A program made the translations under genes and the position numbers. From NCBI GenBank assembly GCA_903872075.1, contig CAIQJF010000100.1:1-64000 (forward strand): 64,000 nucleotides of DNA, given 5' to 3'. How positions within the stretch are numbered: position 1 is the first letter of the stretch; the number at the start of each line of letters is the position of its first letter. The DNA comes from an uncultured Caulobacteraceae bacterium (GTDB taxonomy: Bacteria > Pseudomonadota > Alphaproteobacteria > Caulobacterales > Caulobacteraceae). Below, piece by piece: positions 50,255-59,242 of this stretch. Under the pieces are notes generated by a model, which made no database searches, was not told where the DNA came from, and saw only the letters and a program-made list of their open reading frames with translations.

Positions 50255-50701
50255 TCAGGTGGCGGCGAGGGACTTGCGCATGAACGCCCGGCTCTGAGCG
50301 GCCGGATAGGCCTCCAGTTCGCCGAACACCTCGAAGCCGAGCGCCAGATAGAACTCCTTCGCCTGGAAGGTGTCGAGCCAGACCGAATGGCAGCCCTGGG
50401 CGAAGGCGTGGACCCCGGCCCGGTCCATCAGCCGCCGGCCGACGCCCTGGCCGCGCAGGGAATCGTCCACCCACATGGCCTCGATGAACAGCCAGCTCCA
50501 CGACATCGTCCCCATGACCCCGGCCTTGATGGCGCCGTCGCCGTCACGCAGCACGAAGGCGAAACGGCGGGTTTCATGCGGCACGGTGCGGGAATGGAAG
50601 GCGTTGATTTCGCGGGCCAGGGTCGCGCGGGTCTCGGGCTCGGGCGAAGGGTCGAAGTCCAGTCGAAAACCCTCAGGCAATCCGTCGGCTGTGTCCGTCA
50701 T
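50255..50701 (-). CDS. GNAT family N-acetyltransferase
   Basis: A 148-residue GNAT protein: FVLRDGDGAIKAGVMGTMSW, MWVDDSLRGQGVGRRLMDRA (acetyl-CoA loop) and DTFQAKEFYLALGFEVFGEL. This is a compact single-domain form. Substrate unknown. It converges with kdsD (6 nt) and is divergent from the polysaccharide deacetylase gene. Confidence 0.88.
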   Translation of the reverse strand: MTDTADGLPEGFRLDFDPSPEPETRATLAREINAFHSRTVPHETRRFAFVLRDGDGAIKAGVMGTMSWSWLFIEAMWVDDSLRGQGVGRRLMDRAGVHAFAQGCHSVWLDTFQAKEFYLALGFEVFGELEAYPAAQSRAFMRKSLAAT

Positions 50702-50742
50702 GGCGCCCTCCGCCCGAATCTCCGCTAAGGGTCCGCCTTAGC

Positions 50743-51501
50743 ATGGAACCCCTGATACGCCGCCCTCTCCCCAGCCGCCGGACCGTCCTGGCCGCGGCGC
50801 TCGTCCTGCCCGCTTCGGGAGTCGCGGCGGACAGCGCGCGGCCGCTTGAGCCCCACATGCGCCTGACCCATCCCGCTGGAGAGGGCCTGTCTGTGTTCCT
50901 GACCTTCGACGCCTGCGGTGGCGGCTTCGACGGGCGGATTGCCCGGGCCCTGGTCGACGGCGGCGTCGCCGCCACGGTCTTCGTCAGCGGCGTCTGGCTG
51001 CGGGCCAATCCCGAGGCGACCGCGTTCCTGCTCGCCCGCCGCGACCTCTTCGCTTTGGAAAATCACGGCGCCCGGCACATTCCGCCGGTTCTGGGAGGCC
51101 GGAGGGTGTTCGGCCTGACAGGCGCGCGCGATCTCGACGCCGTGCGGGCCGAGGCGACGGCCGGCGCAGCAGCCGTGAGGGCGGCCTGCGGCGCGGCGCC
51201 CCTCTGGTATCGCGGCGCGACGGGCTTCTACAGCCCGGGAGCTCTGACGGCGATCCGGGAGATGGGCCTCGGCGTGGCGGCCTACAGTTTCAGCGCCGAC
51301 GACGGGGCGTCGCTGCCGGCCCCCGGCGTGGCCCGCCGGTTCGCCGGCGTGACAAATGGATCGGTCATCGTCGCCCACATCAACCAGCCCCGCCGCTCCA
51401 GCGGGGCCGGCGCGGCGATGGGGATCGCGGCCCTGAGGGCCAGGGGCGTGCGCTTTCTGCGCCTGGACGCCTACGGGCCCGCCGACTTCACCTACAGCTG
51501 A
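50743..51501 (+). CDS. Exported polysaccharide deacetylase family protein
   Basis: A 252-residue protein. The N-terminus PLPSRRTVLAAALVLPASGV looks like a Tat or Sec signal. The NodB-type core has FLTFDACGGGFDGRIA (TFD, metal Asp), ALENHGARHIPPVL (the HxxxH metal histidines), WYRGATGFYSPGALT (motif 3) and VIVAHINQP (motif 5). In place of the normal TFDDG it has TFDACGG. It would deacetylate an N-acetyl sugar in the envelope. No obvious operon partner. Confidence 0.85.
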   Translation: MEPLIRRPLPSRRTVLAAALVLPASGVAADSARPLEPHMRLTHPAGEGLSVFLTFDACGGGFDGRIARALVDGGVAATVFVSGVWLRANPEATAFLLARRDLFALENHGARHIPPVLGGRRVFGLTGARDLDAVRAEATAGAAAVRAACGAAPLWYRGATGFYSPGALTAIREMGLGVAAYSFSADDGASLPAPGVARRFAGVTNGSVIVAHINQPRRSSGAGAAMGIAALRARGVRFLRLDAYGPADFTYS

Positions 51502-51519
51502 GGCGCCCGCCCGAGGGGG

Positions 51520-51942
51520 CTATTCGCAATAGATCCGGACCTTGGCCTTGTCGTTGTCGACGTTCACGGTCAGGTCCCCCAGCTGTTCGATCAGCTCTTC
51601 GAGATTCTCCGGCTTGAGCTGGTTGATGTCGAAAGTGACGCCCTGCTTGGCCATGGCCTCATTGACCTCGTCCCGCGCCGTGGGCGGGATCAGCGAACTG
51701 AGGCGCACGCCGGCCCGCAGCAGCATCATTGGCACACGGATGTTGACCTTGGTGGGTCCGCTGACCGGACGATCGGCGTCCACCTCGACCCGCAGATATT
51801 TCGGGGCGCGCCCGACGCGCGGCAGGACGTTCCCCGCCTTCGACGCGGTGTTGTCGAGGGCGTTGAGCAGGCGCTCGGCCTCGTCGGCGGTGATCTTGCC
51901 CTCGGCCAGCAGGGTCAGGACGCGCTTGCGGTCTTCATTCAT
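51520..51942 (-). CDS. SHOCT-like/YvlB-type small protein
   Basis: A 140-residue protein from ATG 51942 (AGGAG upstream). The N-terminal MNEDRKRVLTLLAEGKITAD followed by EAERLLNAL is the SHOCT-like helical motif found at the N-terminus of YvlB/LiaX-type envelope-stress proteins. The rest has a domain with VNIRVPMMLLRAGVRLSSLI and ends LTVNVDNDKAKVRIYCE. It is the third gene of a module with a DUF2089 regulator and a small membrane protein, and is thought in related systems to sense or report envelope stress. Confidence 0.8.
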   Translation of the reverse strand: MNEDRKRVLTLLAEGKITADEAERLLNALDNTASKAGNVLPRVGRAPKYLRVEVDADRPVSGPTKVNIRVPMMLLRAGVRLSSLIPPTARDEVNEAMAKQGVTFDINQLKPENLEELIEQLGDLTVNVDNDKAKVRIYCE

Positions 51943-51953
51943 GAGCTGGGCTC

Positions 51954-52280
51954 CTAGAGAATACGAATGCGGATGTGGACGTCGCGCCGATCGACGGCGA
52001 TCGCCGTTCCGGACAGGCTGAACAGCACCGCCCCCAGGGCCCAGACAGCGCGGATCGGCTTCAGCCGGCGGCCGGCCGGATGCAGGTCGGCCAACGGCGC
52101 GGCGAGCAGGGCGAGGGGCGCCAGGAGTGCGAACAGCGGGGTCAGAGGCAGCCAGAGCCGGATGATCGTCGGGCCCCGGGCGGAGGGGACGGCCTGGGCG
52201 CGCCGGATCGCCGCCTTCCTCCGCCAGGCGGCCATGTCGGCGCGGCGATGTGGGACTGGGAGGGCGTTGACGGGTTTCAT
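51954..52280 (-). CDS. Small membrane protein of the DUF2089 module
   Basis: A 108-residue protein with a basic N-terminus and two hydrophobic segments (LWLPLTPLFALLAPLALLAA and AVWALGAVLFSLSGTAIA), ending in DRRDVHIRIRIL. Its start overlaps the DUF2089 gene end by 4 nt, and its stop is 11 nt before the SHOCT-like gene. No family is recognised. By position it may be the membrane part of the three-gene module. Confidence 0.65.
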   Translation of the reverse strand: MKPVNALPVPHRRADMAAWRRKAAIRRAQAVPSARGPTIIRLWLPLTPLFALLAPLALLAAPLADLHPAGRRLKPIRAVWALGAVLFSLSGTAIAVDRRDVHIRIRIL

Positions 52281-52657
52281 GCGCGGGCCTCCAGGGCGGC
52301 GATGGCGTCCTCGGCGCTGATCTCGCCCTGGGCAAGTCGGTCGAGCACCTCGGCGCGCGGCGGCGCCGGGCTGGTGTCGATGAAATCCAGGCCAGCGGCG
52401 ATCCGCGACAGGCGCGCCTTGATGGTCGGGTAACTGACCCCGAACACCTGCTCCATCTCCTTGATGGAGCCGTGGCTGCGCAGGAAGGCGGCGATGAACA
52501 CCTGATCCTCGGCCGACAGGCGCGCCAGTTGAGGCGGTGTGAAAGCCCCCTCGATGGCGATGCCGGTCTCCACCAGCCGCACCCGCTCAACGACGAAAGC
52601 CTGGCCAGCGGTCAGCCGGGTCAGGGCCTGCCAATCATGAATGTCGCTGCGGATCAT
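52277..52657 (-). CDS. DUF2089 family transcriptional regulator-like protein
   Basis: A 126-residue protein from ATG 52657 (GAGG upstream). Seen: IEGAFTPPQLARLSAEDQVFI, AFLRSHGSIKEMEQVFGVSY followed by PTIKARLSRIAAGLDF (helix-turn-helix). The tail EVLDRLAQGEISAEDAIAAL is a SHOCT-like helix also found in the downstream protein. DUF2089 proteins are DNA binding and often occur with membrane-stress genes. A repeat region upstream (52670-52704) is probably its operator. Confidence 0.85.
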   Translation of the reverse strand: MIRSDIHDWQALTRLTAGQAFVVERVRLVETGIAIEGAFTPPQLARLSAEDQVFIAAFLRSHGSIKEMEQVFGVSYPTIKARLSRIAAGLDFIDTSPAPPRAEVLDRLAQGEISAEDAIAALEARA

Positions 52658-52669
52658 CCGTAACCTCAA

Positions 52670-52704
52670 TTTTTTTAATCGTAGAATTGATATTTTTAAT
52701 ATCG
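52670..52704. promoter_or_regulatory. AT-rich promoter/operator region of the DUF2089 module
   Basis: Two direct copies of TTTTTAAT(AT)CG, at 52672-52681 and 52693-52704, separated by an AT-rich spacer, in a region otherwise very GC-rich. Between the copies is TAGAATTGATATT. The site sits 15-50 bp before the DUF2089 start codon, where autoregulation would act. Confidence 0.45.
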
Positions 52705-52843
52705 ACTGTCAAGCCCCTGCGCGGGGACGGTGCGCGTGATGGCGGTCCGGCGCCTTGGGGCCGCGGCCTCGCTTCAATTCGCCCGGGAAATGGCCTATGG
52801 CAGCGCCTCCCGCGCCCAGGCGCCGCCTCCCCAGCCCCCAGCC

Positions 52844-54046
52844 ATGACCCTCACCCTCGATGACATAAAGGCGGCCGCAGGCCGCATCGCCGGACATGTG
52901 GAGCGCACGCCTTGCCGGCTGTCGCGCACCCTGTCGGAGATTACCGGCGCCGAGGTGTGGGTGAAGTTCGAGAACCAGCAGTTCACCGCCGCCTACAAGG
53001 AGCGCGGCGCGCTCAACGTCCTCGCCCAGCTCAACGCCAACGAGCGCAAGATCGGCGTGATCGCCGCCTCGGCCGGCAACCACGCCCAGGGTCTGGCCTA
53101 TCACGGCCAGCGGCTCGGCGTGCCGGTGACCATCGTCATGCCGCGCGGCACCCCGCACGTGAAGGTGCAGCAGACCCGGGAATACGGGGCCACGGTGGTG
53201 ATCGACGGCGACAGCTATGACGCCGCCAACCAGACCGCCCTGAAGCTGCAGGACGAGCGCGGCCTGGTGTTCGTCCACCCCTTCGACGACCTGGCCGTCA
53301 TGGCCGGCCAGGGCACCATCGCCCTGGAGATGCTGGAGGACGCTCCGCATATCGAGGTCATGCCCGTGCCGATCGGCGGCGGCGGACTGATCAGCGGCGT
53401 GGCCACGGCCGCCAAGTCGGTGAAACCCGACATCCACATCATCGGCGTCGAACCGGCCATGTATCCGTCCTTCACGGCCCGGATGCGGGGCCTCAACGCC
53501 CCCTGCGGCGGCCAGACCATCGCTGAGGGCATCGCCGTGAAAGCGGTCGGTGTGAACACCTACGCCGTGGCGCGACCCCTGATCGACGACGTGCTGCTGC
53601 TCGAAGAGCCCTATTTCGAGCGGGCGGTGGCGCTCTACTGCAATGTCGAGAAGACGGTGGTCGAGGGCGCCGGCGCGGCGTCGCTGGCCGCCCTGCTGGC
53701 CTACCCCGAACGGTTCCACGGCAAGGTCTGCGGCCTGATCATCACCGGCGGCAATATCGACCCGCGCCTTCTGGCCTCGGTCCTGACCCGCGAACTGGTT
53801 CGCGCCCAGCGGCTGATTTCCCTTCGGATCATCGGCGACGACCGGCCGGGCCTGCTGGCCACGGTCTCGGCGACCGTCGGCGAAATGGGGGCAAACATTC
53901 TTGAGGTGGCGCACAACCGCCTGGCCCTTGACGTGCCGGCCAAGGGCGCCGAATTCGACATCATGATCGAGACCCGGGATGCTCTGCACACCCAGGAGAT
54001 CATCGACGCCCTGCGTGAGAAGGGCTACCCGCCCCGCGTCGTCTGA
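52844..54046 (+). CDS. ilvA: Threonine ammonia-lyase (short form with C-terminal ACT domain)
   Basis: A 400-residue PLP enzyme. PLP Lys is in FTAAYKERGALNVLAQL (near residue 54). Also seen are AASAGNHAQGLAYHGQRLG, PIGGGGLISGVATAA and VEGAGAASLAALLAY. The C-terminal ACT domain (about 325-400) has LRIIGDDRPGLLATVSATVG. It deaminates threonine to 2-oxobutyrate, the first step to isoleucine. This single-ACT form is the shorter type, not the 514-aa E. coli IlvA. ATG 52844 was chosen; upstream ATG codons at 52739 and 52793 are in frame but the family start is here. Confidence 0.92.
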   Translation: MTLTLDDIKAAAGRIAGHVERTPCRLSRTLSEITGAEVWVKFENQQFTAAYKERGALNVLAQLNANERKIGVIAASAGNHAQGLAYHGQRLGVPVTIVMPRGTPHVKVQQTREYGATVVIDGDSYDAANQTALKLQDERGLVFVHPFDDLAVMAGQGTIALEMLEDAPHIEVMPVPIGGGGLISGVATAAKSVKPDIHIIGVEPAMYPSFTARMRGLNAPCGGQTIAEGIAVKAVGVNTYAVARPLIDDVLLLEEPYFERAVALYCNVEKTVVEGAGAASLAALLAYPERFHGKVCGLIITGGNIDPRLLASVLTRELVRAQRLISLRIIGDDRPGLLATVSATVGEMGANILEVAHNRLALDVPAKGAEFDIMIETRDALHTQEIIDALREKGYPPRVV

Positions 54047-54069
54047 CATCCGCCCAGTTGGAGTTTCCC

Positions 54070-54555
54070 ATGGTCGCCGCCCTGCGCACGATCCTGATCC
54101 TGGCCTGCGCCCTGACCGTCACCGCCTGCGCGCGCGCGCACGCCGACCCGAAAGTCGTGGCGCAGGGCGAAGCCTTTCTGGTCCACAACAAGACCGCTCC
54201 GGGCGTCGTCACCACAGCGTCCGGTCTGCAGTACAAGATCCTGTCATCCGGCCCCGCGGCCGGCGCGAAACCCAAGGCGTCCGACGAGGTCAAGGTCAAC
54301 TATGAAGGCACGCTGCTGGACGGCACGGTCTTCGACTCCTCCTACCAGCGCGGCACGCCGGCGGTGTTCGGGGTCAGCGGCCTGATCCCGGCCTGGACCG
54401 AGGCGCTTCAGCTGATGCGGCCAGGCGATGTCTGGGAGATCTATGCGCCGGCGGGCCTGGCCTATGGCGATGAGGGGGCGGGACCAATTCCCCCCGGCAG
54501 CGTCCTGAAGTTCAAGCTCGAATTGATCCGCATCGCCCCGCCCGGAGCCCAATAG
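54070..54555 (+). CDS. FKBP-type peptidyl-prolyl isomerase, lipoprotein
   Basis: A 161-residue protein. MVAALRTILILACALTVTAC is a lipoprotein signal with lipobox VTAC. FKBP domain: VKVNYEGTLLDGTVFDSSYQ, FGVSGLIPAWTEALQLMRPG, YGDEGAGPIPPGSVLKFKLEL. These match the FKBP active site (Y, F/D, V-I-P-x-W). It would speed proline isomerisation in the periplasm. It lies 23 nt after ilvA and only 1 nt before argE, so it is cotranscribed. Confidence 0.9.
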   Translation: MVAALRTILILACALTVTACARAHADPKVVAQGEAFLVHNKTAPGVVTTASGLQYKILSSGPAAGAKPKASDEVKVNYEGTLLDGTVFDSSYQRGTPAVFGVSGLIPAWTEALQLMRPGDVWEIYAPAGLAYGDEGAGPIPPGSVLKFKLELIRIAPPGAQ

Positions 54556-54556
54556 G

Positions 54557-55732
54557 ATGACCGCCGCCGCGGCCCTGGCCGAGCGGGCCATCGGCATTCT
54601 CGAGACCCTTGTCGGGTTCGACACCACCTCTCATCGCTCGAACCTCGAGCTGATCGCCTGGGTGGAAGCCTATCTGGCCCGCCATGGCGTGACGTCCGAG
54701 CGTGTCCCCAACGCCGAGGGGATCAAGTCCAACCTCCTGGCGACGATCGGGCCGATGGTCGCCGGCGGCATCGTTCTCTCCGGCCACACCGACGTGGTGC
54801 CGGTGGACGGCCAGCCCTGGACCTCCGATCCGTTCACCCTGACGCGCCGCGGCGATCGGCTCTATGGTCGCGGAACCTGCGACATGAAGGGGTTCATCGC
54901 CCTGGCCCTGGCGGCCGTGCCCGACATCCAGGCCGCGGCGCCGCGGCGGCCCGTGCACATCGCCCTGAGCTACGACGAGGAGATCGGCTGCCTTGGCGCG
55001 CCGCATCTGATCCGCCGCATGGCCGAGACCCTGCCGCATCCGGCTCTGGTGCTGATCGGCGAGCCCACCAGTCTCAATGTCGCGGGCGCGCACAAGGGCA
55101 TCCTGTACCATGAGGTGATCGTCCGCGGCCGCGAGGCGCATTCCAGCCAGCCGCACCTGGGCGCCTCGGCGATCATGACCGCGGTGCGCCTGATGTCGGC
55201 CCTCGAGCGCCTGGCTGAGCGTCTGGACCGGGAAGCCGATCCGGACTCGCCCTTCGAACCCAAAGGGCCGACCCTGACCATCGGCCAGGTCAACGGCGGA
55301 ACGGCGCCCAATATCCTGGCCCTCGACTGCCGGTTCGTCTTCGACCTGCGCGCCCCGGCGGGCGTGGACCCCTACGCCGCCCTGGCCGAGTTCATGGCCC
55401 TGGCCGAGGCCGAGGACGCCGCCCTCAAGGCCAAGGCGCCGGGCGCGGGCGTCACCGTCACCCGGACCGCCGATGTTCCTGCGTTCATGACCCCGGCCGG
55501 CGGCGCGGCGGAGGTCCTGGCGAGACGCCTTGCCGGCGACAACGGGCCGGCGCGGACGGTGTCTTTCGGCACCGAAGCCGGCCAGTTCCAAGCCGCGGGT
55601 TTCCCAAGCGTGCTGTGCGGTCCGGGCTCGATCGATCAGGCCCACCAGCCGGACGAATATGTGGACATCGCCCAGCTTGAGCGCGGCGCGGCGCTCATGC
55701 TGCGTCTGGCGTCCGAAATCTCCGCCAACTGA
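54557..55732 (+). CDS. argE: Acetylornithine deacetylase (M20 family)
   Basis: A 391-residue zinc amidohydrolase. Metal motifs: VLSGHTDVVPVDGQPWTSDPF (His, Asp), GRGTCDMKGFIALALA (bridging Asp), LSYDEEIGCLGA (Glu pair), LIGEPTSL and the C-terminal CGPGSIDQAHQPDEYV (His). It hydrolyses N2-acetylornithine to ornithine in arginine biosynthesis. The start is 1 nt after the FKBP stop. Length matches ArgE (about 385). Confidence 0.92.
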   Translation: MTAAAALAERAIGILETLVGFDTTSHRSNLELIAWVEAYLARHGVTSERVPNAEGIKSNLLATIGPMVAGGIVLSGHTDVVPVDGQPWTSDPFTLTRRGDRLYGRGTCDMKGFIALALAAVPDIQAAAPRRPVHIALSYDEEIGCLGAPHLIRRMAETLPHPALVLIGEPTSLNVAGAHKGILYHEVIVRGREAHSSQPHLGASAIMTAVRLMSALERLAERLDREADPDSPFEPKGPTLTIGQVNGGTAPNILALDCRFVFDLRAPAGVDPYAALAEFMALAEAEDAALKAKAPGAGVTVTRTADVPAFMTPAGGAAEVLARRLAGDNGPARTVSFGTEAGQFQAAGFPSVLCGPGSIDQAHQPDEYVDIAQLERGAALMLRLASEISAN

Positions 55733-56602
55733 TCAACTCGCGGCGGCGGCCAGCAGGCTGGCGCGCGTGAGCTGCAGGGTCGCGGCAAGCATGCGTTCCA
55801 CAGCGTCCGACAACAGCTCGGAGAATACGACCCGGTCCGGCTCCGGGACGGTGAGCAGACCCGCGGCGGACGCGTCTGCAAGCAGGCGGTTGACGTGGAT
55901 GCGCGAGACCTCGAATTCGCGCGACAGGCTGGACCGGGAGATCGGAGCTTCCATCAACAGCCGCGGGCGAGGCCGGGCTTGGCTCAACATCAGCCTGAAG
56001 AGGATGCTCGTGCCGCGATCACGCTCCAGAAACATGACCTCGGGCCCAGGCAGCGCGCCGGGGGTTCGGCTCAGCACCGCGACCCAGTAGATCAGCGCCA
56101 GGAAAAAGGCGTCGTCGTCGAAACGATCCAGCAACACCGCGAGTTCCGGCCAGAGTTTGGCCGCCATGACCGCATAGACGCGGTTGGCTTCCCTGAAGCG
56201 GGGCAAAAAATCACCCCGGGGATGGAGCCTGCGTCGGATCCAGGGCTGCGGCCCAGGCTCGGCCTCAAGTTCGCCGAAGCTTTCCGCGTGCTGCAGGAAG
56301 GCGATCACCCGGCCGCGACTTGCGAACTTGCCGGACTTGGCGGCGGCGGCCAGGGCCGCGCAGGTCAGCCCGCCGGGGGCCCCGTGCAACAGCACTGATA
56401 CCAGATAGAGCGTGCTGCGTCCGAGATCGCGATACATCCAGCGACCCGCCTCATTGGCCTGCGCGTATTCGCCCAGCGACCCCGCGGCGAGACCCTCGAT
56501 GGCGTTCGTGAATTCCGCTTTGGCGCGCACCTCGGCAAGGGCCTCCGGTGTGAAGTACGGCTCAAAACTTGATGTGTTCAATTCAGCTCGCCCCGGCATC
56601 AC
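55733..56602 (-). CDS. Putative regulator with C-terminal winged helix
   Basis: A 289-residue protein. The C-terminal quarter has RSSLSREFEVSRIHVNRLLADASAAGLLTV, split as a helix-turn-helix (SLSREFEVSRIHVNRLLADA) and short wing, then VVFSELLSDAVERMLAATL. The N-terminal part contains repeated helical segments (GLTCAALAAAAKSGKFASRG, also HTH-like). No ligand domain is recognised. The gene is divergent from the GST-type gene at 56812 and may regulate it. An AT-rich promoter lies at about 56650-56715. Function inferred from the fold only. Confidence 0.65.
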   Translation of the reverse strand: MMPGRAELNTSSFEPYFTPEALAEVRAKAEFTNAIEGLAAGSLGEYAQANEAGRWMYRDLGRSTLYLVSVLLHGAPGGLTCAALAAAAKSGKFASRGRVIAFLQHAESFGELEAEPGPQPWIRRRLHPRGDFLPRFREANRVYAVMAAKLWPELAVLLDRFDDDAFFLALIYWVAVLSRTPGALPGPEVMFLERDRGTSILFRLMLSQARPRPRLLMEAPISRSSLSREFEVSRIHVNRLLADASAAGLLTVPEPDRVVFSELLSDAVERMLAATLQLTRASLLAAAAS

Positions 56603-56811
56603 GCGGACGTCCGGTGCGATGGAGCCCCGCCAAGCCCCCCGAACTCAGTCCGATATGATCTATGCTACGTTAACTTCCATAAACCACCCGCGCGATCGAA
56701 CAATATCCAACCTGGGCCAATGTCCGCCAGCAGACGATTTGCCCGAGCAGGGGCAGGGGTTGTGGCGCCGGCCGAGTTCCGCCAAGGAGACGACGTCGGA
56801 TCGGAGACGCC

Positions 56812-57444
56812 ATGATCACGCTCTATCACTGCCAGGACGCGCGTTCCTTCCGCGCTCTATGGGCGCTGGAAGAAATGGGCCTGCCCTACGAACTGGTGTT
56901 GATGCCGTTTCCACCGCGCGCGCGCATGCCGGGCTACAAGGGTCTCAACCCCCTCGGGACGGTGCCGGTGATGTTCGACGGCGAACACCGCATGACCGAG
57001 AGTGCGGCAATGGGTCACTACCTGGGCGCTAAATACGGACCCACCGACCTGGTCGTACGCCCCGAGGAAGATGCGTTCGCGGACTATATGAACTTCCTGG
57101 TCATGGGCGAGGCGACCCTGACATTCCCGCAGACCATCGTGCTGCGCTACACGCGCCTGGAGCCCCCGGAACGCCGCGCCGCCCAGGCCGCCGACGACTA
57201 TCGCCTGTGGTTCCTCGCCCGCCTCAAGGCCGCCGCCACCATGACCGGCGAGCGCTTCGTCTGCGCCGACCGCTTCACCATGGCCGACGTCTCCTTCGCC
57301 TATTCCCTGCTGCTGGCCGAGACCCTGGGCCTCCAGGACGGATTTCCCCCGAAGATCACGGCCTATTGGCAGGACATGCAGGCGCGGGACGGCTTCAAAC
57401 GCGCCAAGGCGGCTCAGGAGCGGGCGGTCGTCGCGGCGGACTGA
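56812..57444 (+). CDS. Glutathione S-transferase family protein
   Basis: A 210-residue GST. N-terminal thioredoxin fold: [32 protein letters not shown] (cis-Pro) and [17 protein letters not shown] (glutathione-binding Glu-Ser). The C-terminal helical domain has the GST motif [20 protein letters not shown]. It conjugates or reduces using glutathione. ATG 56812 has GGAG 6 nt before. Its 3' end overlaps the convergent queG gene by 31 nt. Confidence 0.9.
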   Translation: MITLYHCQDARSFRALWALEEMGLPYELVLMPFPPRARMPGYKGLNPLGTVPVMFDGEHRMTESAAMGHYLGAKYGPTDLVVRPEEDAFADYMNFLVMGEATLTFPQTIVLRYTRLEPPERRAAQAADDYRLWFLARLKAAATMTGERFVCADRFTMADVSFAYSLLLAETLGLQDGFPPKITAYWQDMQARDGFKRAKAAQERAVVAAD

Positions 57445-58502
57445 GACGCAAGCCTGGCCAGCGCCCAGGTGGCGGCGTCGCGCACGACCGGATCCGCGTC
57501 GTCGAGGCGGGCCGAGGCCGAGGCCGCCAGAGACGGGTCGCCGGAATTGCCGATGGCGTAGAGCACGTTGCGGACGAACCGATCGCGGCCGATCCGCTTG
57601 ATGGGGCTGGCCGTGAACAGCGCCCGGAACGCTGCGTCATCCAGCGCGGCGAGGCTCTCGAGCGACGGCGCCCGCAGCGCGTCCCGCGCCTGAAGACCGG
57701 CCTCGCGCGCCACGACGGCGAACTTGTTCCAAGGACAGACCGCCAGGCAGTCGTCGCAGCCGTAGACCCGGTTGCCGAGGGCTTCGCGGTAGCGATCCGG
57801 GATCGGTCCGGCGTGTTCGATGGTCAGGTAGGAGAGGCACGCCCGCGCGTCGAGCTGATAGGGCGCGGGAAACGCCTGGGTCGGGCAGATGTCGAGGCAG
57901 GCCCGGCAGGCGCCGCAATGATCCTCGCTGGCGGGATCCGGGGACAGCTCGGCCGAGGTCAGGACGGCGCCGAGGAACAGCCAGGATCCGAACCGGCGGG
58001 AGACGAGGTTGGTATGCTTGCCCTGCCAGCCCACGCCGGCCTGGGCGGCCAACGGCTTTTCCATCAGGGGGGCTGTGTCCACGAACACCTTGACCTCGCC
58101 GCCGAGGCGGCGCTGGGCCGCGCCGGCCAGGCGCTTGAGCCGGCCCTTGATCAGCTCGTGATAGTCCCGCCCCTGGGCATAGACGGAGATGGCTGCCCGC
58201 GAGCGGTGGGCCAGAATCTCCAGGGGATCGACGTCGGGGCCGTAGTTCATCCCCAGCATGATCGCGCCCCGGGCGTCAGCCCACATGGCGCGAGGATGGG
58301 CTCGGCGGGCGGCGGTGGTTTCCATCCACGTCATCTCGCCATGCCGGCCGGCGGCGACGAAGGCCGCCAGACGTTCCGAGGCCGGCCACGGCGCGACAAC
58401 CGAGGCGAATCCGCACACGTCAAAACCCAGATCGAGAGCGTCGGCCCGGACCCGGGCCTCGACCGGCCCGTCAGTGGCTTCGCTAGAAGTCGAGGTCGTC
58501 AT
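57414..58502 (-). CDS. queG: Epoxyqueuosine reductase
   Basis: A 362-residue protein that reduces epoxyqueuosine to queuosine in tRNA, using cobalamin and two 4Fe-4S clusters. The clusters are seen in [16 protein letters not shown] and [14 protein letters not shown]. Also present are [20 protein letters not shown] and [20 protein letters not shown]. The C-terminal HEAT-like part [20 protein letters not shown] is normal. The start overlaps fzlA's end by 20 nt, so it is in an operon with fzlA. It converges with the GST gene. Confidence 0.95.
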   Translation of the reverse strand: MTTSTSSEATDGPVEARVRADALDLGFDVCGFASVVAPWPASERLAAFVAAGRHGEMTWMETTAARRAHPRAMWADARGAIMLGMNYGPDVDPLEILAHRSRAAISVYAQGRDYHELIKGRLKRLAGAAQRRLGGEVKVFVDTAPLMEKPLAAQAGVGWQGKHTNLVSRRFGSWLFLGAVLTSAELSPDPASEDHCGACRACLDICPTQAFPAPYQLDARACLSYLTIEHAGPIPDRYREALGNRVYGCDDCLAVCPWNKFAVVAREAGLQARDALRAPSLESLAALDDAAFRALFTASPIKRIGRDRFVRNVLYAIGNSGDPSLAASASARLDDADPVVRDAATWALARLASQSAATTARS

Positions 58503-59169
58503 AGTAGCTGGACGGCGCGAGGCCCGGCCAGCGGTCGGCGAGAAGGCTGCGGAAGGCCGGCCGGGATTTGATGCGCATGTACCAGATCTTCAGGGCCGGA
58601 AAATCGCGCCACGGAATGTCGCCGAAATAGTCGAGCACGGAGATATTGGCCGCCGCGGCGAAGTCCGCGAGGCTCAGGCGACGCCCCGCCAGCCAGTCGC
58701 GCGCCTGCAGCAGTTTCTCGATATAGATCAGATGAACCCGCAGGGCGTCGCGCCCCTGGCGCATGTTGAACAGGTCCGGGGCGCCGAGCTTGAGGAGGCG
58801 CTTTTCCAGCTTCTCGTGCAGCAGGTAGGCGTTGACCTCATTGTCGAACTTGCGGTCGAACCATTGCATCAGCCGGCGCACCTCCGCCCGATCCGCGGCC
58901 GTGGCGCCCAGGAGATCCGGCTCGGGCTGCTGCTGCTCCAGATGCTCCAGGATCGCCCGAATCTCGCAGACCACGAGCTGGCGATCGCCCGACCGTTCCA
59001 CCAGCACCGGCGTCATCCCCGAGGGATTGAGCGCGATGAATTCAGGGGGCTGTTCCCAGTAGCGCACCACCACATCCTCGAACGGCAGCCGCTTCTCGGC
59101 CAGGGCCAGACGCGCCTGGCGCGAGGCCGGATCCAGAGGAAAGTGATAAAGGGTGCGGACAAGGCTCAT
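58483..59169 (-). CDS. fzlA: FtsZ-binding GST-like protein FzlA
   Basis: A 228-residue GST-fold protein. [20 protein letters not shown] at the start, [62 protein letters not shown] and the C-terminus [17 protein letters not shown] closely match my recollection of Caulobacter FzlA, including the C-terminal tail needed for function. FzlA binds FtsZ filaments, curves them and links FtsZ to FtsWI activation during division. It is essential in Caulobacter and may not bind glutathione. It forms an operon with queG. Confidence 0.9.
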   Translation of the reverse strand: MSLVRTLYHFPLDPASRQARLALAEKRLPFEDVVVRYWEQPPEFIALNPSGMTPVLVERSGDRQLVVCEIRAILEHLEQQQPEPDLLGATAADRAEVRRLMQWFDRKFDNEVNAYLLHEKLEKRLLKLGAPDLFNMRQGRDALRVHLIYIEKLLQARDWLAGRRLSLADFAAAANISVLDYFGDIPWRDFPALKIWYMRIKSRPAFRSLLADRWPGLAPSSYYDDLDF

Positions 59170-59242
59170 GGGACCACCGACCTATAGCCAAATCCGCCGA
59201 ACCGACAACGCCGCACGCGCGCCATCCGAAAGGAACGACCGA

